From an uncultured Prevotella sp. (GTDB lineage: Bacteria; Bacteroidota; Bacteroidia; Bacteroidales; Bacteroidaceae), in the NCBI GenBank assembly GCA_900547005.1, contig URER01000007.1:1-64000 (forward strand): a DNA stretch of 64,000 nucleotides, read 5' to 3'. This document shows, in pieces, positions 1 through 7,840 of this stretch (the stretch's first letter is position 1; the number at the start of each line of letters is the position of its first letter). The notes beneath the pieces are model-generated. The model worked only from the letters and a program-made list of their open reading frames with translations. It searched no databases and had not been told where the DNA came from. The translations under genes were made by a program, and so were the position numbers.

Positions 1-56
1 GACTGCAAAGATAACATTTTTTATTTATACCCACACCTTTTTGCTACTGAGCCAAT
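1..56 (-). promoter_or_regulatory. possible outward-facing promoter and junction upstream of truncated barrel gene
   Basis: CAAAGATA at 5-12 is the reverse complement of TATCTTTG, which fits the Bacteroidetes -7 consensus TAnnTTTG on the minus strand and would fire out of the window to the left. No convincing -33 box is visible. An in-frame TGA at 48-50 blocks any extension of the following gene, so this short stretch looks like intergenic DNA joined to a gene that has lost its beginning. Confidence 0.35.
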
Positions 57-2435
57 ATGACAGTGTCGGCACATGATGGCGATACACTTGAGTTCGGTTC
101 CGTAGGCTATAAGGCCCGAAAGATGTCGGTAGCAGATTTCCGTCACGATGCAGCTAACATCATAATGATGACACCGGAAGCGGTAGAGTTGCGCGAAGTC
201 ATTGTGAAGATTCCGCCGATACGCTCTGCCAATGATACCCTTATATATAATGTAGGAGCTTTCGTGAAAGCCGGTGACCGCCATTTGGAGGACGTTTTGA
301 AGAAACTCCCGGGTATTAAGGTCGCAGAAAACGGTTCGGTAACTTATCAAGGGAAAGCAATCAACAAGTTTTATATCGAAGGAAAGGACCTTTTGGGTAG
401 TAGTTATAATCAGGCTACACGTAATATGCCGATTGATGCCGTGTCGGATGTGGAGGTCTACGAGAACCATCAACCGGTGAAAATGTTGCAAAACAAGCAG
501 TTCTCCGACCGTGCCGCGCTCAACATCAAGTTGAAAAACGGTTACAAGTCGCGCCCTTTTGGCGAGATAGAAGGCGGTATCGGCGGTAAACCTACTATAT
601 GGAACAATCGGATTTTCCTCACCCAGATACTTGGCAAGAGCCAGTTGCTGGTGTCCGGTAAGATGAATAACACGGGGGCGGACTTGTCTGATGAAACACA
701 AGAGCATATCGATGTCGCTGACCTTGACGCCTACGAGCCGCAGATGGCGGAGGTGTTGTCGGGTGGTAGCCTCGCTAATGAGGTCGTCTCGCAAGACAGA
801 TATCTGCGCAACAAGTCTTATTCCCTCGGTCTTAACAGCCTCACGGCCGTTTCCAAAGACGCGACTTTGCGTGCCAACGTGCTTTTCTATAGCGACCATT
901 CTTCCAGTATCAACAACTGTGAATACGTGTATGGGGGAGCGCAACCGATAGATATAACCGAAAACACGCATATAAAGCAGCAGACATTGAGAGTGTTGCC
1001 CATCCTGAAATATGAACTTAACACAAACCGTACATACGTTTCCGATGAATTACGCTATTCGTTCGGACGCACACGTTATTCTAATTCTGTGTCGACAAAC
1101 GGCAGCGTGCTCGACGAAAACATCTACGACAGGCCCTCGTATCTGCAAAACTATTACAGTTCTTCATTCTTTGTGGGGAGGCAAATTCTTCAGGTTAAAT
1201 CGCTGACGCGTTATTTCAATCGCAGAGAATCGTTAACGGATGTAGATGAAAGCGAATCCATTTACAACGCAGATGAACGCTATGCCACGCGTTCTTTCGT
1301 TACAAAGAATCTTGTTTCGATGAACATGAAACTGTGGCGTAATGAGCTTTCGCTCAACGGGAAGGTGTATTACCGCAACAATCTCTATGGGTATAAGGAT
1401 GAAATGCGCAGCGAAAACCTTAATATATCGTTCTCGCCCGACTACTATATAGTTTTCGGCAGAGACAATGGTATCGACTTTGAGCTTCCAGTGGAGTGGA
1501 GGAGCGCGTCTGTCATCTCAGCCGATGGAAAGCGAAGCAACCGTAATTATATTTCTTTCTCGCCAGAACTCAGGTTCAGGTATCAGTTTGCGAGAGACTG
1601 GAGAATGGTGTTCAAGGCGTCTGTGACCACGGATGACGATACGGCCGACTTTTATTCTCCGCATAACTTGCGCACGGGTTATCGTTCGATTCTCGTCCCC
1701 GATAACGGCATCTATGGAGAAAAGGCCGTCAGAATGTCGCTGAGGGTGAACTATCGCGACCTCGCCTCAATGCTTTTCGCCAATGTCTCGGTGGCTTATG
1801 TTGACAGGAAAAAGGAGAATTATATCAATTATGACTTCACCGAAACGTTCACGACGTTGACGCAAGTGGCCGGAGACAACCATCAGCGCAGTTTCTTTGC
1901 GAACGCATCGGCTGACAAGAGCTTCACGGGTATAGGCTTGACCGTGAAGACGGAAGTGGAATATGACATTACGAAATACCTGCTGTCGCAGTCGTCAGAG
2001 CTTACCGTAAACCGTTCAAACAATGTGATGGCGCGTCTGGGACTGACGTGGCAGAAACTGAATTGGCTACGGCTGGCGGTCAATACCACCGGACGTTTGA
2101 ACTGGGAGCGCAGCGATGTGTACAAGTCTGACGTGCTTTCATCGCTTGTCACGGATGCTTCCGTATTCCTCTTTCCTATGCGCAAGGTGGACATAAAATT
2201 TAGATTTAATCATTATCTCAACGAGATTGAGCCTTCGCGGCATAAGAGTTGCGGCTTTCTCAATGCGGAAGCCAACTATACCCTGAACAAAGTGTGGCAG
2301 TTGGGTATTATCGTCTCTAATTGTTTGAATTCTAAGGAATATTCAGTTACAGATTATTCGGGTCTTAATACATCTTATACGGTTCTGCCGCTACGGGGGC
2401 GTGAAGTGTTGGCGCGTATCCTGTTCAGGTTGTGA
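57..2435 (+). CDS. TonB-dependent-receptor-like outer membrane beta-barrel protein, N-terminus missing
   Basis: The 792 residues match the plug-plus-barrel architecture of Bacteroidetes TonB-dependent receptor-like proteins. Residues 1-30 (DTLEFGSVGYKARKMSV) resemble the last strands of a carboxypeptidase-regulatory-like domain. Next comes a plug-like segment with LEDVLKKLPGIKV and FYIEGKDLLG, then a long aromatic-rich region of alternating strands ending in RILFRL, a typical barrel C-terminus. There is no signal peptide and the first part of the CarboxypepD_reg domain is absent. The in-frame stop at 48-50 means this is not a wrong start choice. As it stands the product could not be exported by Sec, so it is probably a decaying gene or was cut by a rearrangement at its 5' end. 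The substrate is unknown. Confidence 0.7.
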   Translation: MTVSAHDGDTLEFGSVGYKARKMSVADFRHDAANIIMMTPEAVELREVIVKIPPIRSANDTLIYNVGAFVKAGDRHLEDVLKKLPGIKVAENGSVTYQGKAINKFYIEGKDLLGSSYNQATRNMPIDAVSDVEVYENHQPVKMLQNKQFSDRAALNIKLKNGYKSRPFGEIEGGIGGKPTIWNNRIFLTQILGKSQLLVSGKMNNTGADLSDETQEHIDVADLDAYEPQMAEVLSGGSLANEVVSQDRYLRNKSYSLGLNSLTAVSKDATLRANVLFYSDHSSSINNCEYVYGGAQPIDITENTHIKQQTLRVLPILKYELNTNRTYVSDELRYSFGRTRYSNSVSTNGSVLDENIYDRPSYLQNYYSSSFFVGRQILQVKSLTRYFNRRESLTDVDESESIYNADERYATRSFVTKNLVSMNMKLWRNELSLNGKVYYRNNLYGYKDEMRSENLNISFSPDYYIVFGRDNGIDFELPVEWRSASVISADGKRSNRNYISFSPELRFRYQFARDWRMVFKASVTTDDDTADFYSPHNLRTGYRSILVPDNGIYGEKAVRMSLRVNYRDLASMLFANVSVAYVDRKKENYINYDFTETFTTLTQVAGDNHQRSFFANASADKSFTGIGLTVKTEVEYDITKYLLSQSSELTVNRSNNVMARLGLTWQKLNWLRLAVNTTGRLNWERSDVYKSDVLSSLVTDASVFLFPMRKVDIKFRFNHYLNEIEPSRHKSCGFLNAEANYTLNKVWQLGIIVSNCLNSKEYSVTDYSGLNTSYTVLPLRGREVLARILFRL

Positions 2436-2532
2436 ATAAGCGTTGTGGCTATCTCGTTTTGTGCCTTTATTCTTCTTTATGGATGAATAAAGCACTTATT
2501 TTACCCATTGCTTGAAATATTTTGCCGATAAA

Positions 2533-2564
2533 TTTGCACGTTTCAAAATTTTACATTACCTTTG
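2533..2564 (+). promoter_or_regulatory. promoter of tRNA-Met
   Basis: TTTG at 2533-2536 and TACCTTTG at 2557-2564 are separated by 20 nt. This fits the Bacteroidetes primary sigma consensus (TTTG, 19-21 nt, TAnnTTTG), and the tRNA begins 24 nt downstream. Confidence 0.75.
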
Positions 2565-2588
2565 CACCCGCTTAATCGATAAGATGAT

Positions 2589-2662
2589 GGCGGGATAGCT
2601 CAGCTGGTTAGAGCGTCGGATTCATAATCCGGAGGTCGAGGGATCGTGACCCCCTCCCGCTA
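2589..2662 (+). tRNA. tRNA-Met (anticodon CAT), unusual T-loop
   Basis: It folds as a cloverleaf: acceptor stem GGCGGGA with TCCCGCT (the first pair is G-T), D arm GCTC/GAGC, anticodon stem TCGGA/TCCGG with loop TTCATAA, and a 5-nt variable loop. The anticodon CAT is at 2623-2625. CCA is not encoded. The T arm is odd: the stem has one A-C mismatch, and the loop reads ATCGTGA rather than TTCRANN, so positions 54 and 58 are A and T instead of T and A. It lacks the three G-C pairs of an initiator anticodon stem. It is therefore elongator Met or a lysidine-type Ile tRNA; sequence alone does not settle which. Confidence 0.88.
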
Positions 2663-2664
2663 CA

Positions 2665-2698
2665 AAAAGGCACTTGCAGAAATGCAGGTGCCTTTTTT
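2665..2698 (+). terminator. terminator after tRNA-Met
   Basis: The arms GGCACTTGCA and TGCAGGTGCC enclose a short loop and are followed by six T. It sits immediately behind the tRNA. Confidence 0.85.
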
Positions 2699-2803
2699 GA
2701 TAAATAATGTTGTAATGAATAAAGCGAAAGAGATTAAAATAAAATATTGATGGGATAATCAATATCTGTCTGTTTAATAATTCTCTTTCGCTTTATTTAT
2801 AGT

Positions 2804-3409
2804 TTAGTACACTTCAAGGTCGTCAAAGTCAACTTCAACTTTACCGTATGCAAAGAAGCCTATACCGTTTGATGTAAATTCAACATATTTTTTCTTTAGA
2901 GCCATAACGTCGTTAACGCGTAATTCAAGAGTTCCGTCTATATATTTAATAAGAAAATCCAAGTCGGCTTTTTTAAGTTTTCCAAGTTTGAATTGATTTC
3001 TCATATAGCCTGTAACACGCCCTTTTTCAACTGTGTACAATTCTGCTATATCCTCTTTTACTTGGATAAGTGTACAGTTCCAGTTGTCTTTGTAGTCGAG
3101 AATGATTCCGAAAGTCTTTTTATTATCGATTTTCTTTACTAATGCTTTGCATTTCATAGTGAATCCCTGTTGCGGATCCATAGGCGCATACGCAGTGGTA
3201 CAGACTTGATCCAATATGTCTTCTACATCCAAACCTTTCGCGTTTCGGTTGCTCTCGAGGTGCATGACACCTTCTTTAATTACAGCTTCTCCTTCTGCAC
3301 CGGAATATTCCATCCACTGCCATGAGTTGTTGTCAAAGGTTTCTTTAGCTTGTGCTGACGCAAATACTGATACCATGCATAATGCGATTGTTAATAGCAA
3401 ACTCTTCAT
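2804..3409 (-). CDS. secreted hypothetical protein, lectin-like/DUF1080-like fold
   Basis: This 201-residue protein starts with a clear Sec signal peptide (MKSLLLTIALCMVSVFASAQA, cut after about residue 19). The mature part has features of a concanavalin-like or DUF1080-like jelly roll: a FDNNSWQW start, a central hydrophobic FGIILDY strand and a closing VEVDFDDLEVY strand. No catalytic motif was recognised. It is the last gene of a three-gene minus-strand operon behind two PEGA-type paralogues (33-nt gap), so it probably acts with them in the envelope. The function is unknown. Confidence 0.75.
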   Translation of the reverse strand: MKSLLLTIALCMVSVFASAQAKETFDNNSWQWMEYSGAEGEAVIKEGVMHLESNRNAKGLDVEDILDQVCTTAYAPMDPQQGFTMKCKALVKKIDNKKTFGIILDYKDNWNCTLIQVKEDIAELYTVEKGRVTGYMRNQFKLGKLKKADLDFLIKYIDGTLELRVNDVMALKKKYVEFTSNGIGFFAYGKVEVDFDDLEVY

Positions 3410-3442
3410 TTTCTTGTATTTTAATTTGATTAAATTATAGTA

Positions 3443-4153
3443 TTATTTATCTCCTAATCTTGTTTGGAATTCGCTAATGATGGTGTCGAATTCCTTCATG
3501 ATGCGGTCTGTCTCCCGGAAAGACTCTTCTCTCTTGCGTCCTTCTAACGGTGCTTCCTCTGATGAAACCTTTATTTGGAATGTCAGATCGCCGCCAATGT
3601 TCGACTCTCGTATCGTAACCCGTGTGCGCAAAGTCTTATTGTTCTCTACATAATTCTTGTATATCCACGGAGTTTGAACAAAACCGGAAAGCATATCGGA
3701 GGACTGTATCTCCTCAAAATAGTTGAGAAGTACATTGTGAACCATCTTCCACGCATTTTCTGTATTGCGTTTCCCGCTTTTATCTGTAGAGTAGAGTCTT
3801 TTTGAAACCCTTACAGAGAAAAACTCGTTGGCTAAGCCCGATTGTGAAGTAACTTTTGTCCAAGTGTCTTCTTTTAGCTTTATTTCTATTGTCTTTCTGT
3901 TGTCAGAACCGTAGATACGTGTGTTAAGAGTCTCATATCCTGGGCAAGACAATTCCAATGAAACGAAATCTTTCTTGCTGATCTTAAGAGTAGCGTTTCC
4001 TTCTCCGTAATATGAGCCGTTGACTTTGATTACAGCATTTGAAGGAATGACGACAATCTTGAATTCACGAGGACCGAATGGTAATTTTATCTGTGCTGTC
4101 ATTGTTGTCGTCGTAATGATGGCAAACAGGGATAATATTAATATTTTCTTCAT
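3443..4153 (-). CDS. secreted PEGA-domain-like protein (paralogue 2)
   Basis: 236 residues with a signal peptide ending near TMTAQ. Residues 30-95 read like a PEGA domain (IVVIPSNAVIKVNGSYYGEG, then LELSCPGYETLNTRIYG). The C-terminal half contains NAWKMVHNVLLNYFEEIQSS and FRETDRIMKEFDTIISEFQTRLGDK. It is a close tandem paralogue of the gene immediately upstream (4173-4853): nearly every block is shared, but it carries an extra KLPFGPR segment after the signal peptide. Such domains often sit in surface or envelope proteins. The precise role is unknown. Confidence 0.75.
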   Translation of the reverse strand: MKKILILSLFAIITTTTMTAQIKLPFGPREFKIVVIPSNAVIKVNGSYYGEGNATLKISKKDFVSLELSCPGYETLNTRIYGSDNRKTIEIKLKEDTWTKVTSQSGLANEFFSVRVSKRLYSTDKSGKRNTENAWKMVHNVLLNYFEEIQSSDMLSGFVQTPWIYKNYVENNKTLRTRVTIRESNIGGDLTFQIKVSSEEAPLEGRKREESFRETDRIMKEFDTIISEFQTRLGDK

Positions 4154-4172
4154 TATTTATATTTCTATATTA

Positions 4173-4853
4173 TTAATTGTCGCCTAATCGGGTTTGGAAT
4201 TCGCTTACAATAGTGTCGAATTCTTTCATGATACGGTCTGTTTCTCTGTAAGATTCTTCTCTCTGTCGACCTTCTATCGGAGCCTCTTCTGATGATATTT
4301 TTATTTGGAATGTCAGGTCGCCGCCGATATTTGATTCACGTATTGTAACTCGTGTGCGTAGGGCTTTATTGTTCTCTACATAATTCTTATATACCCACGG
4401 TGTCTGTACAAAACCGGAAAGCATATCAGAAGATTGTATTTCCTCAAAGTAGTTGAGTAGTACATTGTGTACCATCTTCCATGCGTTTTCCGTATTTCGC
4501 TTGCCGTCTTTGTCTGTTGAATATAGTCTTTTTGACACTTTTACAGAGAAAAATTGGTTGGCTACGCCCGATTGTGATGTCACTTTTGCCCATGTGTCTT
4601 CCTTTAGCTTTACCTCAATGGTCTTTCTCTTGTCAGAACCATAAATACGTGTGTTTAGTGTTTCATATCCAGGACACGTGAATTCTACTGATGCAAAATC
4701 GTTTTTGCTAATTTTTAGAAGTGCATTTCCTTCTCCGTAATAAGATCCATTAACTTTGATTACGGCATTTGAGGGGATTACTACGATTTTGATTTCTTTT
4801 GCCCATGCAGTAATAGATAGCAAGGCAAGCAATAAAAGTGATACTCGCTTCAT
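4173..4853 (-). CDS. secreted PEGA-domain-like protein (paralogue 1)
   Basis: 226 residues; first gene of the operon. The signal peptide (MKRVSLLLLALLSITAWA) runs straight into the PEGA-like block KIVVIPSNAVIKVNGSYYGE. The rest is collinear with the downstream paralogue, including a shared YFEEIQSSDMLSGFVQTPW segment and RMKEFDT-type tail. The DNA of the two copies differs mainly at third positions, so the duplication is not brand new and the protein appears to be kept by selection. A consensus promoter lies 61 bp upstream. The function is unknown. Confidence 0.75.
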   Translation of the reverse strand: MKRVSLLLLALLSITAWAKEIKIVVIPSNAVIKVNGSYYGEGNALLKISKNDFASVEFTCPGYETLNTRIYGSDKRKTIEVKLKEDTWAKVTSQSGVANQFFSVKVSKRLYSTDKDGKRNTENAWKMVHNVLLNYFEEIQSSDMLSGFVQTPWVYKNYVENNKALRTRVTIRESNIGGDLTFQIKISSEEAPIEGRQREESYRETDRIMKEFDTIVSEFQTRLGDN

Positions 4854-4913
4854 ACGTTAATTATGTTTTAATTTAATATTTTAAGGTATGTCTCCAAAAT
4901 GGGACTATGTTTG

Positions 4914-4945
4914 CAAAGATAATATGTTTTTTCTTAAGGTACAAA
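4914..4945 (-). promoter_or_regulatory. promoter of the PEGA/secreted-protein operon
   Basis: On the minus strand this reads TTTG (4945-4942), 20 nt, TATCTTTG (4921-4914), an exact match to the Bacteroidetes consensus. It points at the gene starting at 4853. Confidence 0.8.
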
Positions 4946-5014
4946 TCTAATGGCTGTTTTTAGTTAATATTTTGTAATATGTCTTTCTTACGGTTTGTCT
5001 TTGTGTTATAAGAG

Positions 5015-5552
5015 ATGTAAAATTTATTTACAAAATCAGCCGTCTGAGAAATTGATTCTTTCGTGTGAACGAGTGTTAAATATAGGTCTCGTTACTCATT
5101 TTTGAAGATTTTTCGACCTCAAAAATCCAAACTCTAAACTCAAAATTCGTAACTCAAAATTCTAAAACGGCCTCCGTTGCAAAAAAATCGCCCCGATTTT
5201 CGTCAAATTTTATCATCCGCCGAAACGTCGGAAAATGCCGTTTTTGTCACATTTAACGTTTGTTAGCTTTCAAAAGTGGCACTTTTAGAGTGCGTTTTAG
5301 GCCGTTTTGGAGTGCAACGGAGCCTCCGTTGAAGCCCAAAAGTGGCTCCGTTGAAGCCTAACGGAGCCTCCGTTGCAATTTAACGAGGCCAAAAACGTGT
5401 TCAAAAACGGCTAATTTTGTTAGTAAGCTAAGTAAGCGTCTGATTCTCAGTATTTTAGCTCGAAATTTCTAAAAATGCCGTATTTTCGCGTTTTTGAGAG
5501 CAAGAGAGAGTTTGATTGAAAATATGCGAGTTTTCAAGTATTATTTGTAAAG
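5015..5552 (+). repeat. dispersed intergenic repeat family, copy A
   Basis: This is one of three homologous non-coding elements in the window (A here, B 18360-18880, C 31425-31985 in reverse). It shares with C a long core containing TTAACGTTTGTTAGCTTTCA, AAAGTGGCACTTTTAGAGTG and GGAGTGCAACGGAG, and with both others the right-end block ATTTTCGCGTTTTTGAGAGC. The 9-mer GCCTCCGTT and its reverse complement recur several times, once as the near-palindrome CAACGGAGCCTCCGTTG. A decayed hairpin GCTAA..TTAGC sits at 5427-5459. It fills almost the whole 777-bp gap between two minus-strand genes, and no ORF is conserved between copies. Confidence 0.8.
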
Positions 5553-5630
5553 ATTTTTCTTAATGTGGTGATAAAAGAATTAAAGAGAATTTACGCTCTA
5601 TAAATAGTATCATCACATAGAGCGCATTTA

Positions 5631-6749
5631 TTATAAAAACTGGAAGTAATTGTCGCGGTTGACCGTTTGCAGGGTGGCGTTGGGGTAAGCGTCGGTGAAT
5701 TGTCCAATCTTCTTGCCCCTCTTTTTGGGATTCCATTTGAATTCGTATGCATTTATGACACCGTCATGCTCCTCAATATAATCAATCTCCTTCTTGTCTG
5801 TGGTACGCCAAAAATAAGAGTTGGCATACAACCCCGTATAGTCGGCTCGTTTGCGTAGCTCGCTCACCATGAAGTTTTCCCATAGCTCGCCGGTATCTGT
5901 GCGTATGTCTATGTCTGTGAAATTATGGATTAGCGCATTGCGGATGCCGTTGTCGTAGAAATATACTTTCTTGGCGAATTTAAGCTCATTGCGCAGGTTG
6001 CGGCTGAAAGACCCAATGCGGAATATCACGTGTGTCTGTTCAAGCAGTGTTATATACTTCTCTATTGTACCATTGTCTAAGCCCACAAGCGTTCCCAGTT
6101 CCGAATACGAAACCTCACTGCCGATTTGGTAAGCAAGAGCTTGAAGCAGTTTGATGAGTTTTTCCGGTTTCTTCAGTCTCTCCCAGTCCAAAATGTCTTT
6201 GTATAGATAGCTGTCTGCAAGTTGCGTCAGTATATCACGTTCGCTGCCTTGATTGCATACCACGTCGGGGTAGCACCCGAAGACGAGACGCAATGGGAGG
6301 TTTTGCATCTCATGCAGCATACCAAAATGTGTGGATAGTTCACTGAATGATAACGGATATAGGCGGTATTCCCATTTGCGTCCCGTGAGGGGTTCGTTTA
6401 TCCTGTTGGATAGCTCAAATGATGAACTGCCGGTCAGTATGATTTGTTTGTCTTTGAAATTGTCGGTCAGCAATTTGGCTTTCAGCCCAATGTCCGCTAT
6501 GCGTTGTGCTTCGTCTATCACGACAATCCTGTTGGTGCCAATCAGGCTTTTGTATTTGGCAACGGATATGTTTTCCATTAAGTCACGTACGAACTGCTCG
6601 TCCCCGTTAAGCCATACTACGTCGTCATGTCCGTTTAGGAGCGTTTGTATTAGCGTTGTCTTTCCAGTTTGTCTTGCTCCCATAATGACGATGGCTTTGC
6701 CTGAGAATAATTTATTCTCTATAGTTTTGCACAGTTGACGTTGTATCAT
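5631..6749 (-). CDS. AAA-type ATPase with C-terminal DUF4143 domain
   Basis: 372 residues. Walker A is GARQTGKTT at about residue 24 and Walker B is RIVVIDEAQRI at about 73-83. A sensor-like TGSSSFEL follows. The C-terminal half has the DUF4143 features: WENFMVSELRKR, YFWRTTDKKEIDYIEE and an EFKWNPK strand resembling PD-(D/E)XK folds. Proteins of this architecture are common, often multicopy, in Bacteroidales. The biological role is not established, although the nuclease-like tail has led to suggestions of DNA transactions or toxin-antitoxin-like behaviour. It stands alone in its own transcription unit, with CAAAGATA (minus-strand TATCTTTG) at 6779-6786. Confidence 0.85.
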   Translation of the reverse strand: MIQRQLCKTIENKLFSGKAIVIMGARQTGKTTLIQTLLNGHDDVVWLNGDEQFVRDLMENISVAKYKSLIGTNRIVVIDEAQRIADIGLKAKLLTDNFKDKQIILTGSSSFELSNRINEPLTGRKWEYRLYPLSFSELSTHFGMLHEMQNLPLRLVFGCYPDVVCNQGSERDILTQLADSYLYKDILDWERLKKPEKLIKLLQALAYQIGSEVSYSELGTLVGLDNGTIEKYITLLEQTHVIFRIGSFSRNLRNELKFAKKVYFYDNGIRNALIHNFTDIDIRTDTGELWENFMVSELRKRADYTGLYANSYFWRTTDKKEIDYIEEHDGVINAYEFKWNPKKRGKKIGQFTDAYPNATLQTVNRDNYFQFL

Positions 6750-7003
6750 ATTCTTTTCCTTTTTTAATATTCATGCAGCAAAGATAGTGAATATTTTTTG
6801 TATAATCGACGAATTTGATAAAAAACAGCGATTACAATCGCCGAAATTAGCAAAATTCGGCGATTTGGCGTGTTTGGATAGGTATAAGTCTGGGCAAGAA
6901 TATTTGTGATGTTCCTTTTTTATTCCTTTGCCTTTTTTTTAATGATAAGGACATTTTTCGATTTTTTTGGTTGAAACGTATCGTCAATCTCGTGGCTTTT
7001 TTG

Positions 7004-7011
7004 TAACTTTG
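7004..7011 (+). promoter_or_regulatory. -7 element of purH-rod operon promoter
   Basis: TAACTTTG fits TAnnTTTG and lies 29 bp upstream of the purH-type start. A -33 box is not clear; the nearest candidate is the T-rich stretch around 6962-6973. Confidence 0.55.
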
Positions 7012-7040
7012 CAGCTCTATATATAAATAATGTAATAATA

Positions 7041-7634
7041 ATGGCCGGAACAAAGAAAATCAAGACCGCACTGGTGTCGGTCTTTCATAAGGATGGCTTG
7101 GACGAGCTTCTTGCCAAGCTGAATGCAGAGGGTGTTAAATTCTTGTCTACTGGTGGAACCCAGACTTTCATCGAGTCGCTGGGATATGAGTGCCAGGCAG
7201 TGGAGAGCGTTACGACTTATCCGTCAATCCTCGGCGGACGCGTAAAGACCTTGCACCCGAAAATCTTCGGAGGTATCTTGGGCCGTCGTGAGAATGAGGG
7301 CGACAAGGCGCAGATGGCAGAATACGAAATCCCTGAGATAGATCTCGTAATCGTAGACCTCTATCCGTTTGAGCAGACCGTGGCAAGCGGTGCAAGCGAC
7401 GCCGACATTATCGAGAAGATAGACATAGGCGGTATTTCGCTGATTCGCGCCGGAGCCAAGAACTTCAACGACGTGGTGATTGTCCCGAGCAAGGCTGAAT
7501 ATGGCGTGCTTCTCGACATTCTCAACAAGAAGGGTGCTGAGACTGACCTCGCAGACCGTAAGATGTTCGCAACGCGCGCATTTGGCGTGAGCAGCCATTA
7601 CGACACTGCAATCCACGCGTGGTTCAATAAATAA
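7041..7634 (+). CDS. purH: IMP cyclohydrolase, stand-alone N-terminal half of PurH
   Basis: The 197 residues align with the N-terminal (MGS-type, cyclohydrolase) domain of PurH: TALVSVFHKDGL, LLSTGGTQ-type FLSTGGTQ, GGRVKTLHPKIFGGILGRR, DLVIVDLYPFEQTV, IDIGGISLIRAGAKN. This domain closes FAICAR to IMP, the last step of purine synthesis. Ordinary PurH is about 510 residues and carries an AICAR transformylase domain behind this one. Here the frame ends cleanly and repeat-rich DNA and mreB follow, with no remnant of the second domain. The transformylase must be encoded elsewhere, or be replaced by another enzyme. Confidence 0.88.
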   Translation: MAGTKKIKTALVSVFHKDGLDELLAKLNAEGVKFLSTGGTQTFIESLGYECQAVESVTTYPSILGGRVKTLHPKIFGGILGRRENEGDKAQMAEYEIPEIDLVIVDLYPFEQTVASGASDADIIEKIDIGGISLIRAGAKNFNDVVIVPSKAEYGVLLDILNKKGAETDLADRKMFATRAFGVSSHYDTAIHAWFNK

Positions 7635-7636
7635 TA

Positions 7637-7832
7637 AATGAAGAATGAAGAATGAAGAATGAAGAATAGCCTGCCAGAATGTATGCTCTTCACTCTCCGC
7701 TCTCCGCTCTTCATAAGGCGACAATAACAACATTAATATAAAAAACATTTATCAGTAAAGGATGCAGGTGGGTATGCATGGCTTTTGTCGTTAGGACAAT
7801 ATTCTTCATTCTTCATTCTTCATTCTTCATTT
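7637..7832. repeat. inverted pair of GAAGAAT microsatellites
   Basis: The 7-mer unit GAATGAA is repeated about four times at 7637-7668. Its reverse complement, TTCATTC, is repeated about four times at 7799-7832. The two arms can pair over about 30 bp around a 130-bp loop, just ahead of the mreB start. The loop also carries CTCTCCG microrepeats near 7693-7708. Confidence 0.8.
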
Positions 7833-7840
7833 TCAAGATT

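Noticed and set aside
21..971. 316-codon open frame on the minus strand
   Set aside because: It is fully antisense to the barrel protein gene, has no recognisable domain, and is explained by codon bias of the real frame.
5631..6749. Antiphage defence system centred on the AAA/DUF4143 ATPase
   Set aside because: The gene stands alone with no partner nuclease, toxin or helicase beside it; this family is common as single genes.
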